Shown: positions 8,181-16,604, counted from the stretch's first letter. The stretch is 33,778 nt of DNA from Candidatus Doudnabacteria bacterium RIFCSPHIGHO2_02_FULL_43_13b (GCA_001777655.1 MFER01000012.1:60723-94500); one strand, 5' to 3'. A program made the numbers and translations. Notes: generated by a model from the letters alone, not told the origin.

Positions 8181-8582
8181 ATGATCAATGTTCAAAATTC
8201 AAACAAAGTTCAATTGAAAAATGATCAAAAGTCAAATAAAAAATTTGATCTCGAAGATTGATGCCTTAAATTTAGTCAAGACATTATCGATTTCTTAAGA
8301 AAATTAAATAGAGACCCAATAAGTACCCCGATGATTAGCCAGTTAATCAGATCCGCAACGAGTATTGGCGCAAATGTATGTGAAGCTAACGAAGCGAACT
8401 CGAAGAAAGATTTTATAAACAAAATTGCTATCGCCAAAAAAGAAGCCAGAGAAACTAGGTATTGGCTAAAGTTAATACTGTATATGTTTCCTACAGATAA
8501 GCCGATAATTGAAAAATTGTTACAAGAAGGCCAAGAATTAAATCTAATTCTTGCGGCCATTATTCGCAATTCTAAAAATTGA
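8181..8582 (+). pseudogene. Four-helix-bundle (23S IVP family) gene with in-frame TGA
   Basis: The ORF track shows only 83 residues from an ATG at 8331, but the same frame reads from an ATG at 8181 through a single TGA at 8259-8261. Around it the text is KKFDLED-stop-CLKFSQDIIDF, which lines up with KRYDLEERTAKFGEEVIKF of the intact homologue at 21095; TGA falls where that protein has Arg, as a CGA to TGA change would give. The rest is a good family member: SQLIRSATSIGANVCEANEA, SKKDFINKIAIAKKEARETRYWLK. Family members are small helical proteins first known from rRNA intervening sequences; their role is unclear. The 3' part could be translated from 8331 and would lack helix 1. AT-rich segments on both sides are roughly inverted copies. 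Confidence 0.75.
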
Positions 8583-8641
8583 GGTTTGATATTTATAATT
8601 TGTTTGAATATTGGATTTTGATAATTGAGATTTAATATAAT

Positions 8642-10393
8642 ATGGCTTTCGATCCCGAACAATTGAAAAAAGCTTTGATTGGCAAAAAAATTGTCACCGC
8701 CGCCAGTTGGACCGGGTTTTTAGACGAGGCCAAAAAGAAACGGGAAGCGGTCGAGGATTTACTCATTGATAAGAAAATTATTGATGAAGAAAAATTAACC
8801 CAGATTGCTTCAGCTTTTTTTGACGTGGAATATGTTGATTTGAAAAAGATGGGCCAGATTCCCAAAGAAGTTTTATTGTTGGTTCCAGAACCAATCGCCA
8901 GGCGGCACGAAGTGATCGCGTTTGGCAAAGAAAAAGACAAGTTGAATCTGGGGATGACAGACCCGAACGATTTGGAAACCCGGGACGCGATTAAGAAAAA
9001 AACTGACTTGCAAGTAATCCCTTTTTTGGTCAGTCGCAGTTCGTTGGAGCATGGGCTGAAACAATATCACACCAGCTTGGAAGCCGAATTTGCCAAAATT
9101 GTTTCCAAACAAGAAAAGGGCGAACTGACGGATTCCGCTTCGGTGACCGAGAAATTGAAGGAAATGGCCGAGGAAATCCCGGTAGTGCGCGTGGTGGACA
9201 CGCTTTTGGAGTACGCGATTTTCGAAAAAGCGTCGGATATTCACATCGAACCGCAAGAAAAAGAAGTCATGGTTCGTTACCGGATTGATGGCGTATTGCA
9301 TGATGTTATGACTCTGCCGAAAGTGATTCAACCGGCTTTGATTGCCAGAATTAAAGTCATCAGCAATCTTAGAATCGATGAGCACCGTTTGCCGCAAGAT
9401 GGGCGGTTCAAGGTTCAGAAAGACGAGTATAATATTTCTTTCCGCGTGTCCGTCATCCCGGTATTTGACGGGGAGAAAGTCGTCATGCGTCTGCTGGATG
9501 AATCAACGAAAGCGTTAACATTGGAAGAACTGGGGTTCATCCATCGAAACTACGAAGTGATTGTTCGTAATGTCAAAAAACCGCACGGCGCGCTTTTGGT
9601 CACCGGTCCCACCGGCAGCGGCAAATCAACCACGCTTTATACGATTCTTTCCATGCTCAACACCAAGGCCGTGAATATTTCGACGATCGAAGACCCGATC
9701 GAGTATCGGATCGAAGGGATCAACCAAATGCAGGTCAATCCTAAAATCGGTTTAACTTTTGCCATGGGTTTGCGCTCCCTCCTTCGTCAGGATCCCAACA
9801 TCATCATGATCGGAGAAATTCGGGATTCTGAAACCGCCGAAGAAGCGGTGCACGCAGGACTGACCGGCCACGTGGTGCTTTCCACCTTGCACACGAATAA
9901 TTCCGCCGGGGCGCTTCCCAGGCTTTTAGATATCGGAGTGGAGCCTTATTTGATTGCTTCAACGGTCAATGCCGTCGTCGGTCAGCGTTTGACCCGTCAA
10001 GTCTGTCAGGATTGCCGCGAAGAAATCAAAATCGAACCCGAATATGAGTCTGATTTAAAAAAAGAATATAACATCGATCATTTGCTGGAGGTCATGAAAC
10101 GGGAGAAATTTATCCCCCCCAAGACTAAAAGTTTGACGGAGCTGACTTTTTATCGCGGCGCCGGGTGTGATAAATGCGGCCATTCCGGCTATCGCGGACG
10201 GAAAGGCATATTTGAAGTGCTGGAAGTCAGTTTGTCCATTCAGGATTTGATCATGAAACGGGCGCCGACCAGTCAGATTCAGGACAAGGCGATTGAAGAA
10301 GGTATGATTATGATGTGGCAGGATGGATTTATCAAATGCATTCAAGGTAAAACCACGATTGAAGAGGTGGTGAGAGTAAGTAAGGACCAATAA
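8642..10393 (+). CDS. pilB: Type IV pilus assembly ATPase PilB
   Basis: The cytoplasmic hexameric ATPase that powers pilus extension. The 583-aa length is normal for PilB/GspE. Order: N-terminal MshEN-type domain (about 1-145), linker, then the ATPase core with Asp-box region DIHIEPQ (199-205), Walker A GPTGSGKST (322-330), Walker B IIMIGEIRD (387-395), His box GHVVLSTLHTN (409-419), and a zinc site of two CxxC pairs (C455/C458 and C509/C512). All key motifs are intact. The ATG follows a TATAAT directly, and no Shine-Dalgarno is seen. It opens the pilus locus, followed after 95 bp by pilC. The locus has no secretin gene, which suits a cell without a classical outer membrane. Confidence 0.97.
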   Translation: MAFDPEQLKKALIGKKIVTAASWTGFLDEAKKKREAVEDLLIDKKIIDEEKLTQIASAFFDVEYVDLKKMGQIPKEVLLLVPEPIARRHEVIAFGKEKDKLNLGMTDPNDLETRDAIKKKTDLQVIPFLVSRSSLEHGLKQYHTSLEAEFAKIVSKQEKGELTDSASVTEKLKEMAEEIPVVRVVDTLLEYAIFEKASDIHIEPQEKEVMVRYRIDGVLHDVMTLPKVIQPALIARIKVISNLRIDEHRLPQDGRFKVQKDEYNISFRVSVIPVFDGEKVVMRLLDESTKALTLEELGFIHRNYEVIVRNVKKPHGALLVTGPTGSGKSTTLYTILSMLNTKAVNISTIEDPIEYRIEGINQMQVNPKIGLTFAMGLRSLLRQDPNIIMIGEIRDSETAEEAVHAGLTGHVVLSTLHTNNSAGALPRLLDIGVEPYLIASTVNAVVGQRLTRQVCQDCREEIKIEPEYESDLKKEYNIDHLLEVMKREKFIPPKTKSLTELTFYRGAGCDKCGHSGYRGRKGIFEVLEVSLSIQDLIMKRAPTSQIQDKAIEEGMIMMWQDGFIKCIQGKTTIEEVVRVSKDQ

Positions 10394-10488
10394 AAATTCA
10401 AAAGGCAAAATGCAAAAATCAAAATTGCAATTTAAAAATAAAAAGTTTTTAATTTTAACTTTTGACTTTTAACTTCTGATTTATTTAT
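10394..10488. repeat. AT-rich imperfect inverted repeat between pilB and pilC
   Basis: Left AAAATTCAAAAGGCAAAATG and right TTTTAACTTTTGACTTTTAA are roughly complementary. Similar CAAAATTCAAAAATCAAAAG text occurs at 8188-8240 and inside the start of the prepilin gene at 12111, so it is a family of low-complexity repeats at gene borders. Confidence 0.45.
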
Positions 10489-11703
10489 ATGCCTGAGTAT
10501 AATTACATCGCCAGAAACCAAGCCGGGGCAGTTCAAAAAGATGTCATGTCTGCAATCAATGAACGGGCAGTGGTAGAAATATTGCGCGCCCAAGGCTTGA
10601 TTCCAACCTCGATTAAGCCAATCACGAAAAGCTTTGATCTGAAGGTTTTGACGGAATATTTCCGCCGGGTCAGGCTGTTGGATAAAATCACTTTTATTAA
10701 AAATTTGGGGGTAATGACCAAGGCCGGCTTACCATTGGCCCGTAGTCTGAAAATTTTATCCGTCCAAACGCCAAATCCGAAGTTTGCCAAGGTGGTTTCT
10801 GACATTGCTCGGACGGTTGAGGGCGGCACGGCCTTGGCTGATTCTTTGGCCAAATACCCGCATATTTTTTCCCCGATTTTCATCAGCATGGTTCGGGTCG
10901 GAGAAATGTCAGGCACACTCGACCAGAACCTAACTTATCTTGCTGATCAGATGCAGCGGGATTACGATTTAGTGTCGAAGGCCCGCGGCGCCATGACTTA
11001 TCCGATTATTGTTTTGGTCGCGTTGGGCATTGTTGGATTTTTGATGTTTACTTTTGTTTTACCCAAACTGACCGAAACCTTCAAAGATTTGAACGCGAAA
11101 TTGCCGCTCATGACTCGGATTGTCATCGGGGTGGTGGATTTGTTCGCACATTATGGAGTGATTGTTTTGCTATTAATAATTTTACTGCTGGCGATGTTCG
11201 TTTATTGGCGAACGACTGAAGCTGGAAAAAAAGTTCTACACAAAGTCGTTTTTTATCTGCCGGTTTTAAAAAATATCGTGATCAAGGTCAATTTAGCGCG
11301 ATTTACTCGAGTGCTTGCTTCTCTAATCAAAAGCGGCATGCCGATCGTGGAAGCGCTGGAAGTTTCCTCCCACGTGGTCGCCAATGTTTATTATCAAAAA
11401 ACTATCGCCGAAGCCTCGAATAAGGTAAAAATGGGATCGCCCCTAACCGCGGCGTTTGTGCGACAACCAAGATTATTTTCGAATTTGGTAATTCAAATGA
11501 TGGAGGTGGGCGAGGAATCAGGCACGACTGACGCGGTGTTGACCGAAGTGGCGAATTTTTATGAAGCGGAAGTTGACCAAACCATGAAAAATCTCTCGTC
11601 TATTCTGGAGCCGGTCATTATGATGGTTATCGGCGCGGTGGTCGGATTTTTGGCGATTGCCCTAATCTCTCCGATCTATAATTTAACCCAAAATATTGGA
11701 TAA
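10489..11703 (+). CDS. pilC: Type IV pilus inner-membrane platform protein PilC
   Basis: The membrane platform that couples PilB to pilin insertion. 404 aa is the usual length. Two T2SSF-type domains are visible: about 65-190 (FIKNLGVMTKAGLPLARSL ... FSPIFISMVRVGEMSGTL) and about 268-390 (FTRVLASLIKSGMPIVEAL ... FSNLVIQMMEVGEESGTT). Each is followed by a hydrophobic segment: about 172-194, 218-238 and 377-397. The duplicated GExSGT motif is characteristic. Start ATG has no Shine-Dalgarno. It is followed 3 bp later by a prepilin gene, so both are co-transcribed. No anomalies. Confidence 0.97.
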   Translation: MPEYNYIARNQAGAVQKDVMSAINERAVVEILRAQGLIPTSIKPITKSFDLKVLTEYFRRVRLLDKITFIKNLGVMTKAGLPLARSLKILSVQTPNPKFAKVVSDIARTVEGGTALADSLAKYPHIFSPIFISMVRVGEMSGTLDQNLTYLADQMQRDYDLVSKARGAMTYPIIVLVALGIVGFLMFTFVLPKLTETFKDLNAKLPLMTRIVIGVVDLFAHYGVIVLLLIILLLAMFVYWRTTEAGKKVLHKVVFYLPVLKNIVIKVNLARFTRVLASLIKSGMPIVEALEVSSHVVANVYYQKTIAEASNKVKMGSPLTAAFVRQPRLFSNLVIQMMEVGEESGTTDAVLTEVANFYEAEVDQTMKNLSSILEPVIMMVIGAVVGFLAIALISPIYNLTQNIG

Positions 11704-11706
11704 TTT

Positions 11707-12111
11707 ATGAAAAAGGGCAAAAAATTGTTACGCGAACAAAAAGGCTTGAGCCTGGTGGAGGTTGTTGTTAGTATGGGGGTGCTGGTGGCTTTGTTTGCCT
11801 TATATGCGGTTGCCTTAAATACTACCACGCTGACGAAAAAGCTCCGCTATCAGAATGTCGCTTATCATGTGGCCAACAAAAAAATCGAAGAATTGCGCGG
11901 CGTGGCTTTCGTTTCGCTTCCGCCTTCCGGCACGATCAGCGACTCTTTGCTTTCTCAAATTCCGGCCGGCTCCGGGAGTTTTACGGTTGTGGACTATTCT
12001 GAATTTTCGGGACTTAAGGAAATTACAGTTACCGTGACTTGGAACGAGGGCGCAATAGCGAAACAAGTGCTGGTCAAAACCCTGGCTGGCAGCGGAGGGA
12101 TAAACCCTTAA
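11707..12111 (+). CDS. Type IV prepilin-like protein (minor pilin, PilV/GspI-like)
   Basis: A 134-aa protein with a basic leader MKKGKKLLREQKG and a class III cleavage site KG|LSLVEVVVSMGVLVAL, where Glu at position 5 of the mature protein is present. The hydrophobic N-terminal helix is followed by a short beta-rich domain. NKKIEELRGV after the helix is typical of PilV/GspI-type minor pilins, which form the tip complex that starts pilus assembly. It starts 3 bp after pilC and its stop overlaps the next gene by one base (TAATG). Unlike the next two pilin-type genes, its leader shows no repeat-derived sequence. Confidence 0.88.
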   Translation: MKKGKKLLREQKGLSLVEVVVSMGVLVALFALYAVALNTTTLTKKLRYQNVAYHVANKKIEELRGVAFVSLPPSGTISDSLLSQIPAGSGSFTVVDYSEFSGLKEITVTVTWNEGAIAKQVLVKTLAGSGGINP

Positions 12112-12680
12112 TGAAAATTCAAAATTCAAAAATCAAAAGTCAAAATTTCGGGTTTACCCTGATTGAAATGATTATTGTGGTGTTTTTGGTAGGTTCGCTT
12201 TCATTGGTGGTCGCCAGTTTGTTCTTTGGTCAGGACAAAATTTATCATACTCAAATGATGGAATTGGGGGTTACCAATGACGCGCGCATGGCCCTGGACG
12301 ATATTGACGCTTTTGTTCGAATGACCGATGTGCTTGTTTCTTCCCAAGGCGGTTACACGCTTGGGGCGCAGACCCTGATTTTGCAAATTCCTTCCATTAA
12401 CGCTTCCAGTCAGATTATCCCCGCCACCTACGATTACGTGGTGTATAGTTTAAGCGGATCGAATCTTGATCGGATAATCATGCCGGATGATGCCAGCAGC
12501 AGAGTGAGTACGACGAAAAGAGTTGCCTCCCGTGTTAACGGTCTGGTGTTTACTTATGACAACGCCAACCCTAATCTAGTGAAGTATGTAACCACTAATA
12601 TCACGACGCAGGAGGCTTATCCAGGCGTGCCCAACAAGTCAATCACTCTTTCGTCCAAATCAAAATTAAGGAACAACTAA
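12111..12680 (+). CDS. Type IV prepilin-like protein (PilW/GspJ-like)
   Basis: The track starts at a TTG at 12039 inside the previous gene; the ATG at 12111 overlaps the upstream stop as TAATG and gives 189 aa with a proper leader. The leader MKIQNSKIKSQNFG is followed by FTLIEMIIVVFLVGSLSLVVASLFF; cleavage after G14 and Glu5 are clear. DNA of the leader (AAAATTCAAAATTCAAAAAT) is the same AT-rich repeat type found between genes here, so the leader seems to be made of repeat sequence. Mature part: DARMALDDIDAFVRMTDVL then beta-rich, as in PilW/GspJ minor pilins. Its end touches the next ATG by one base. Confidence 0.86.
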   Translation: MKIQNSKIKSQNFGFTLIEMIIVVFLVGSLSLVVASLFFGQDKIYHTQMMELGVTNDARMALDDIDAFVRMTDVLVSSQGGYTLGAQTLILQIPSINASSQIIPATYDYVVYSLSGSNLDRIIMPDDASSRVSTTKRVASRVNGLVFTYDNANPNLVKYVTTNITTQEAYPGVPNKSITLSSKSKLRNN

Positions 12681-14161
12681 TGAAAATTCCAAATAACAAA
12701 TTTCGAATTTTAAATTCTGAACAAGGCCTGCCCGCCACTGCACCTGCCCGACATGCTTCGCAAAGCGAGGCAGGCGGGCGCAGGGCGTTGCAGGCGGGCC
12801 AAATGATTATTACCGTCGTTATTTTTGCGTTGATTGCCATGGTCGCCATTTCTTCTTTGGTCGGCTATATCATGCTGCAAGTCCGCGCTCAGCGGCAGGC
12901 GGTTGGCCAAGTGATGGGGCTAAACATCGCCGAAGCAGCGATCGAAACGGCAGTTTGGAAATTAAACAACCAACCGGGATACGACGGGGAAATTGGAATA
13001 TCCTATGCCGGCGGGGTTTATAATGTGACTATCTCCAGTCTTTCCGGAAGCAGCAAATTGATCCGGGCTGATGTATATGTTCCAAACGCCTTGAATCCGC
13101 AAGCCAGGCGCTCGGTGCAGGTACAAGCCACCATAGGGATAACGACCATCGGATTTAATTACGGCGTGCAGGTGGGCAATGGCGGCTTGGAGATGAGCAA
13201 TAGCGCCAAGATTATCGGAAATGTTTACTCAAACAGCAATATAGTGGGGACTAATTCCGCTCGCATCCAAGGGACGGCGATTGCAGCCGGAACCAGCCGG
13301 ATTGACGGGATGGATGTGGACAACAATGCCCAGGCGCGCACTATCCGAGGGAGCTCTAATATTACCGGCAACGCGACTGTTTCCGCATTGCAGAGTTCCA
13401 CCGTGACCGGCAACGTGGTGGCTGACAGCATTTCCAGTTGCACCATCGGGGGGACTGCCATATATGACACCAGGAGCTCCTGTTCCGTCGGCGGGGCGAC
13501 CACTACGCCTAACCCGAACCCTTACCCGCAGGCCTCGGTTCTGCCATTGCCGATTTCCGAGGCGCAGATTGCGACTTGGGAAAACGAAGCGGCCGCCGGC
13601 GGGGCTGTCGGGAATCAGATTTTCAGCAGCGGGACAAGAAACTTAGGACCGAAAAAAATCAATGGGGATCTAATATTGAGCAACACAGCCGAATTGGTTG
13701 TAACCGGGACGTTATGGGTCACGGGCGAGGTTCGTCTGAGCAATAGCGCTATTCTAAGATTATCCTCTGGTTTCGGCTCCCAAAGCGGAGCGGTGGTTGC
13801 CGGGATAAATGAAGATTCATCAGCCGGTTATATTGAAATTTCCAACTCTGCCCAGGTATTGGGTTCTGGAACTACCGGGAGTTATATCCTCATGCTTTCC
13901 CAAAGGGAAGGAGTAGGATCCACCGCAATCAAACAGGACAATAACCCGGGCACGCCAATTTTACACGCTATTTTATACGCCGGGGAGGGGATGATAGAAA
14001 TAGCTAACAGCGCCGCGATGAAGGAAATTACGGCAGAGAAACTCAAAATCAGCAACTCCGCAACCGTCACTTACGAATCCGGATTAGCAGACGCGAATTT
14101 TTCCTCCGGCCCGAGCGGCGGCTGGGAGGTCTTAGACGGCACATGGCAATTATTACAATAA
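12680..14161 (+). CDS. PilX-like pilus protein with repetitive SNSA passenger
   Basis: A 493-aa protein. Residues 16-40 come from an inserted GC-rich palindrome (12725-12800). The hydrophobic helix QMIITVVIFALIAMVAISSLVGYIML (41-66) directly follows G40; a GQ(x)(x)I start is typical of PilX-like proteins, but the usual Glu5 is missing, so peptidase cleavage is uncertain. Then comes GLNIAEAAIETAVWKLN (80-96), a common PilX/PilV-type segment. From about 165 onward short motifs such as LEMSNSAKIIG, ILSNTAELVV, RLSNSAILRL, EISNSAQVLG and KISNSATVTY repeat, as in right-handed beta-helix or bactofilin-like folds. A beta-helix displayed at a pilus tip for adhesion is my inference. Overlaps the previous gene by one base. 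Confidence 0.8.
   Translation: MKIPNNKFRILNSEQGLPATAPARHASQSEAGGRRALQAGQMIITVVIFALIAMVAISSLVGYIMLQVRAQRQAVGQVMGLNIAEAAIETAVWKLNNQPGYDGEIGISYAGGVYNVTISSLSGSSKLIRADVYVPNALNPQARRSVQVQATIGITTIGFNYGVQVGNGGLEMSNSAKIIGNVYSNSNIVGTNSARIQGTAIAAGTSRIDGMDVDNNAQARTIRGSSNITGNATVSALQSSTVTGNVVADSISSCTIGGTAIYDTRSSCSVGGATTTPNPNPYPQASVLPLPISEAQIATWENEAAAGGAVGNQIFSSGTRNLGPKKINGDLILSNTAELVVTGTLWVTGEVRLSNSAILRLSSGFGSQSGAVVAGINEDSSAGYIEISNSAQVLGSGTTGSYILMLSQREGVGSTAIKQDNNPGTPILHAILYAGEGMIEIANSAAMKEITAEKLKISNSATVTYESGLADANFSSGPSGGWEVLDGTWQLLQ
12725..12800. repeat. GC-rich palindromic element inside the PilX-like gene
   Basis: 76 bp of imperfect palindrome between GGCCTGCCCGCC and GGCGGGCC, with CTTCGC/GCGAGG in the centre. 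It is clearly more GC-rich than the AT-rich flanks and is read in frame as residues 16-40. The terminal CCYGCCCGCC also occurs in holA (21773) and in the tRNA-Arg insert (20623). Confidence 0.75.
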
Positions 14162-14199
14162 CTTAAAATATGACTAAACTTGCCGTAAAAATGGGATTT

Positions 14200-14321
14200 A
14201 TCCTGCACCACTTTTCAGGTTTATGTCGAATCCCCAAGAGAATTTTAAAATAAACTGTCTATTATGCGAGAATTAAAAAAAAGAATCGGATTAGATAAAT
14301 CTGATAAAAGTGGTGCGGGAT
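14200..14321. mobile_element. MITE-like element whose right end encodes a prepilin leader
   Basis: Ends ATCCTGCACCACTTTT (14200-14215) and AAAAGTGGTGCGGGAT (14306-14321) are inverted copies with one mismatch. The 122-bp unit covers the intergenic space and the first 19 codons of the prepilin gene at 14264. The same ends occur at 19565-19667 and in shortened form at 22586-22627. No target duplication is evident. Confidence 0.72.
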
Positions 14322-14809
14322 TTACCTTAATTGAACTACTGATCACGCTGGCGATCATCGGGGTCTTGGCTACCATCGTATTTTTAAACGTAAAAAATTC
14401 TCGAGAGAACACTTATTATTCCCGCGCATCGTGGGAAACCACCGAGATCGCGAAGGCGTTGTGGATCTATTTGCAAGAATACGGTGATTATCCATCTGAC
14501 GCGAATCGCGGGCTACCGCCCGGCTTGGAAGTTTATTTGCCCGCGGGAAATTGGCCCGATGGTCCGTGGCCAGGAAGTGTTTATGATTGGGATAATTGGG
14601 ATGATCCTGATCAGCCCGGCAAAAAAATTTATCAGATCAGTCTTCGTTTCTGTCCAATCGGCGGTCCTTTAAGCGCTTGTAATTTTCCGAAAGCCAGCTG
14701 GGCGCAGAATTTTAACATTAATAGCGCGTTGTATTATTGTTTGTCAGGATCATGTCGTTCACATGTTGCCAGCCCCCCTAGTTATCCGGGCAAATGTATA
14801 AATTGTTGA
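14264..14809 (+). CDS. Type IV prepilin (GspG-like), Cys-rich
   Basis: A 181-aa prepilin. Leader of 19 residues ends ...DKSGAG and is followed by FTLIELLITLAIIGVLATIVFLN, with Glu5 and a perfect cleavage motif. The TTEIAKALWIYLQEYGDYPSD segment is typical of GspG/PilE-like pilins. The C-terminal third carries six Cys (FCP, SACN, YYCLSGSC, KCINC), which could form up to three disulfides; DsbA-, VKOR- and DoxX-like genes lie 3 kb downstream in the same direction. The leader is encoded by the right end of an inverted-repeat element, and G19 is the last full codon of it. Could be the major pilin, since it has the most complete pilin features of the locus; this is inferred. Confidence 0.9.
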   Translation: MRELKKRIGLDKSDKSGAGFTLIELLITLAIIGVLATIVFLNVKNSRENTYYSRASWETTEIAKALWIYLQEYGDYPSDANRGLPPGLEVYLPAGNWPDGPWPGSVYDWDNWDDPDQPGKKIYQISLRFCPIGGPLSACNFPKASWAQNFNINSALYYCLSGSCRSHVASPPSYPGKCINC

Positions 14810-14813
14810 GATG

Positions 14814-14822
14814 TGTTATAAT
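14814..14822 (+). promoter_or_regulatory. Extended -10 before pilM
   Basis: TGT plus TATAAT, ending 11 bp before the pilM ATG; no good -35 is seen. GAAGG eight bases before the ATG may act as a weak ribosome site. A separate start of transcription for pilMNO is plausible. Confidence 0.45.
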
Positions 14823-14833
14823 GAAGGTAAATA

Positions 14834-15928
14834 ATGTCAATATTTGGAAACAAAAAAATCAAAGTATTCGGCTTAGATATTTCTGATACGGCGATTAAAG
14901 TTATGGAGATTTCCAAGATCGGTGACAAGTTAGTGCCGAGTGCTTTTGCTAACGTACCATTGTCAGATAAGGTGATTAACAATCATATGATTATTAGCGA
15001 GGAGCGGCTGGCTGAGTACATTAGGCGGGCGATTGATAAGGCCGGTAAAGTTAATACTCGTTTCGTAGTCTGTTCTGTGCCGGAAGCTAAATCATTTGTC
15101 CGGGTGGTAACCTTGCCAAAGATGCCGGAAGACGAAATTGAGACTGCCATTCCTTATGAGTTGGAACAGGATATTCCCATCCCCATTGATCAGGTTTATT
15201 TGGACTGGCATATTTTAAAACAAACCGAAGAGAAAATGGAAATTTTGGTTACCGCTGCCCCCAAAGAATATATTGACGCATTAATCCAGACTTTAGAACT
15301 AGCTAAATTAACGCCCCTGGCCATGGAATTGGAATCACAGGCCACTGCCAGAGCGTTGATTGGATCTGAGGATATGAAAAAAACCCTTCTGATTGTGGAT
15401 TTAGCCACCCAGCAGACCAGTTTTATCATCGTTGATAAAGGGGGAATTGAGTATACTTCATCTGTGCCGATTGCCGGTAACGCCTTTACGGAAAGCATTG
15501 CCAGGAATTTAGGAATCAACAAGCCAGATGCTGAGAACGTTAAACGGGCGATGGGTTTAACTTCTGAATCTAAGCAAGGGAGCGTGCGAGATGCGATTTT
15601 GCCCATTTTGGATAGTATTATTGATGAAATAAAAAACGTGATTAAATTTTTTGAAAATCACGATATCGACAAAAGAACCATCGGCGATATCATTCTTTGT
15701 GGCGGGACCGCCCAGTTGTTGGGGGTGGCCGATTATGTTTCAACCAGAATTAATTTGGGTTCGACCAAATCCAACATCCGAGTAATTTTGGGTGATCCGT
15801 GGGCCAAAGTGAATGGCTATAATCACCCCAAAGCCGTTCAAATAAAAAAAGACGAGGTTTTAGGATACACGACGGTGATTGGTCTGGCTTTGCGCGATAT
15901 TGATTACCACCCGCGTTATCGTCTTTAA
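14834..15928 (+). CDS. pilM: Pilus assembly protein PilM
   Basis: An actin-like ATPase that sits on the cytoplasmic face and binds the N-terminus of PilN. 364 aa, the usual length. N-terminal FGLDISDTAIKVMEI is the family's first phosphate-binding strand (GLDIG/S type); KSFVRVVTLPKMPEDEIETAIPYELEQDIPI is the typical 1C subdomain text; LLIVDLATQQTSFIIVDKG and ILCGGTAQLLGVADYV are the second phosphate and adenosine motifs. Before the element insertion downstream, the pilN start would have stood 6 bp after the pilM stop. ATG start with GAAGG upstream. Confidence 0.96.
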   Translation: MSIFGNKKIKVFGLDISDTAIKVMEISKIGDKLVPSAFANVPLSDKVINNHMIISEERLAEYIRRAIDKAGKVNTRFVVCSVPEAKSFVRVVTLPKMPEDEIETAIPYELEQDIPIPIDQVYLDWHILKQTEEKMEILVTAAPKEYIDALIQTLELAKLTPLAMELESQATARALIGSEDMKKTLLIVDLATQQTSFIIVDKGGIEYTSSVPIAGNAFTESIARNLGINKPDAENVKRAMGLTSESKQGSVRDAILPILDSIIDEIKNVIKFFENHDIDKRTIGDIILCGGTAQLLGVADYVSTRINLGSTKSNIRVILGDPWAKVNGYNHPKAVQIKKDEVLGYTTVIGLALRDIDYHPRYRL

Positions 15929-15939
15929 TTTATTATGAA

Positions 15940-16041
15940 TCCCGTTAGAAATACTCATAAGCATCTTGTCAGGGAAAATAATATTCAACGGGAATAATAT
16001 AATTAAATCGCATAATTAACTAATCAAAATTTCTAACGGGA
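15940..16041. mobile_element. 102-bp MITE-like element between pilM and pilN
   Basis: Perfect 13-bp terminal inverted repeats TCCCGTTAGAAAT / ATTTCTAACGGGA. Flanks are TGAA on the left (15936-15939) and TGAA on the right (16042-16045), consistent with a 4-bp target duplication. Its last base A plus the right TGAA makes the pilN start ATGAA. No ORF inside. A near copy (about seven differences in 102) lies at 17340-17441. Confidence 0.88.
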
Positions 16042-16604
16042 TGAAAGTAATCAACCTTCTTCCTAAAAACGAACAAAAAGAAACTAAACTGCAGTTTTTT
16101 GCCCATTCCCAGTTGTCATTTTGGATTTGGACCATCATCAGTTTGACTATTTGTTTAATCCTGGTCTTGGCCGCCCGTTTCTATCTAAACAGCAGCCTAA
16201 CGGCCACTGCGAATGAAGTTGCCAATAAAAGAGAAATTTTAAAATCTTCAGACAACGAGTTATTAAAACAACAGGTTGAAGGTCTAAACCGAAAGATTGC
16301 AGGAATTAATAATTTGCAAAAAAATCATGTTTATTGGTCAACTGCATTAGCTGAATTGGCCCGGTTGTTTGCTTCTGATATCCAACTGGATTTTATCTTT
16401 GTTGATCGGCCAACCGGCAAGATTGAAGTGCAAGGAGTGGCAGCTAATCGAGACAGCGCCTTAAAATTTTGGGCAGACCTTCAAACTTCTTTATATTTTA
16501 AAGATATTAACTTTCCACTTTCTAACCTTGAACGCGCGACCAATGGCAGTTTTACTTTCACCTTTTTCGCCAGCATTGAGAATCTTAAACAACCACTTAA
16601 ATGA
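16041..16604 (+). CDS. pilN: Pilus assembly protein PilN
   Basis: Bitopic membrane protein that links PilM to PilO. 187 aa, normal size. The start MKVINLLPKNEQKE contains INLLP, the conserved PilM-binding motif. One membrane helix follows at about 29-51 (FWIWTIISLTICLILVLAARFYL), then a coiled-coil-like stretch and a small alpha/beta periplasmic-type domain with IQLDFIFVDRPTGKIEVQGVA. The start codon is composed of the last base of an inserted element and its target duplication, so the ATG is conserved although the sequence in front of it is new and has no Shine-Dalgarno. The stop TGA lies in the target site of the next element; originally it overlapped the pilO start as ATGA. Confidence 0.93.
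   Translation: MKVINLLPKNEQKETKLQFFAHSQLSFWIWTIISLTICLILVLAARFYLNSSLTATANEVANKREILKSSDNELLKQQVEGLNRKIAGINNLQKNHVYWSTALAELARLFASDIQLDFIFVDRPTGKIEVQGVAANRDSALKFWADLQTSLYFKDINFPLSNLERATNGSFTFTFFASIENLKQPLK

Noticed and set aside
8259-8261. TGA as a recoded sense codon (code 25 or selenocysteine)
   Set aside because: TGA ends several genes here, for example pilN and trpS; the aligned residue is Arg, not Gly, and no SECIS-like structure was seen.
12039-12110. TTG start for the second prepilin
   Set aside because: It would overlap the preceding gene by 72 bp and move the cleavage site far from the N-terminus; ATG at 12111 fits.
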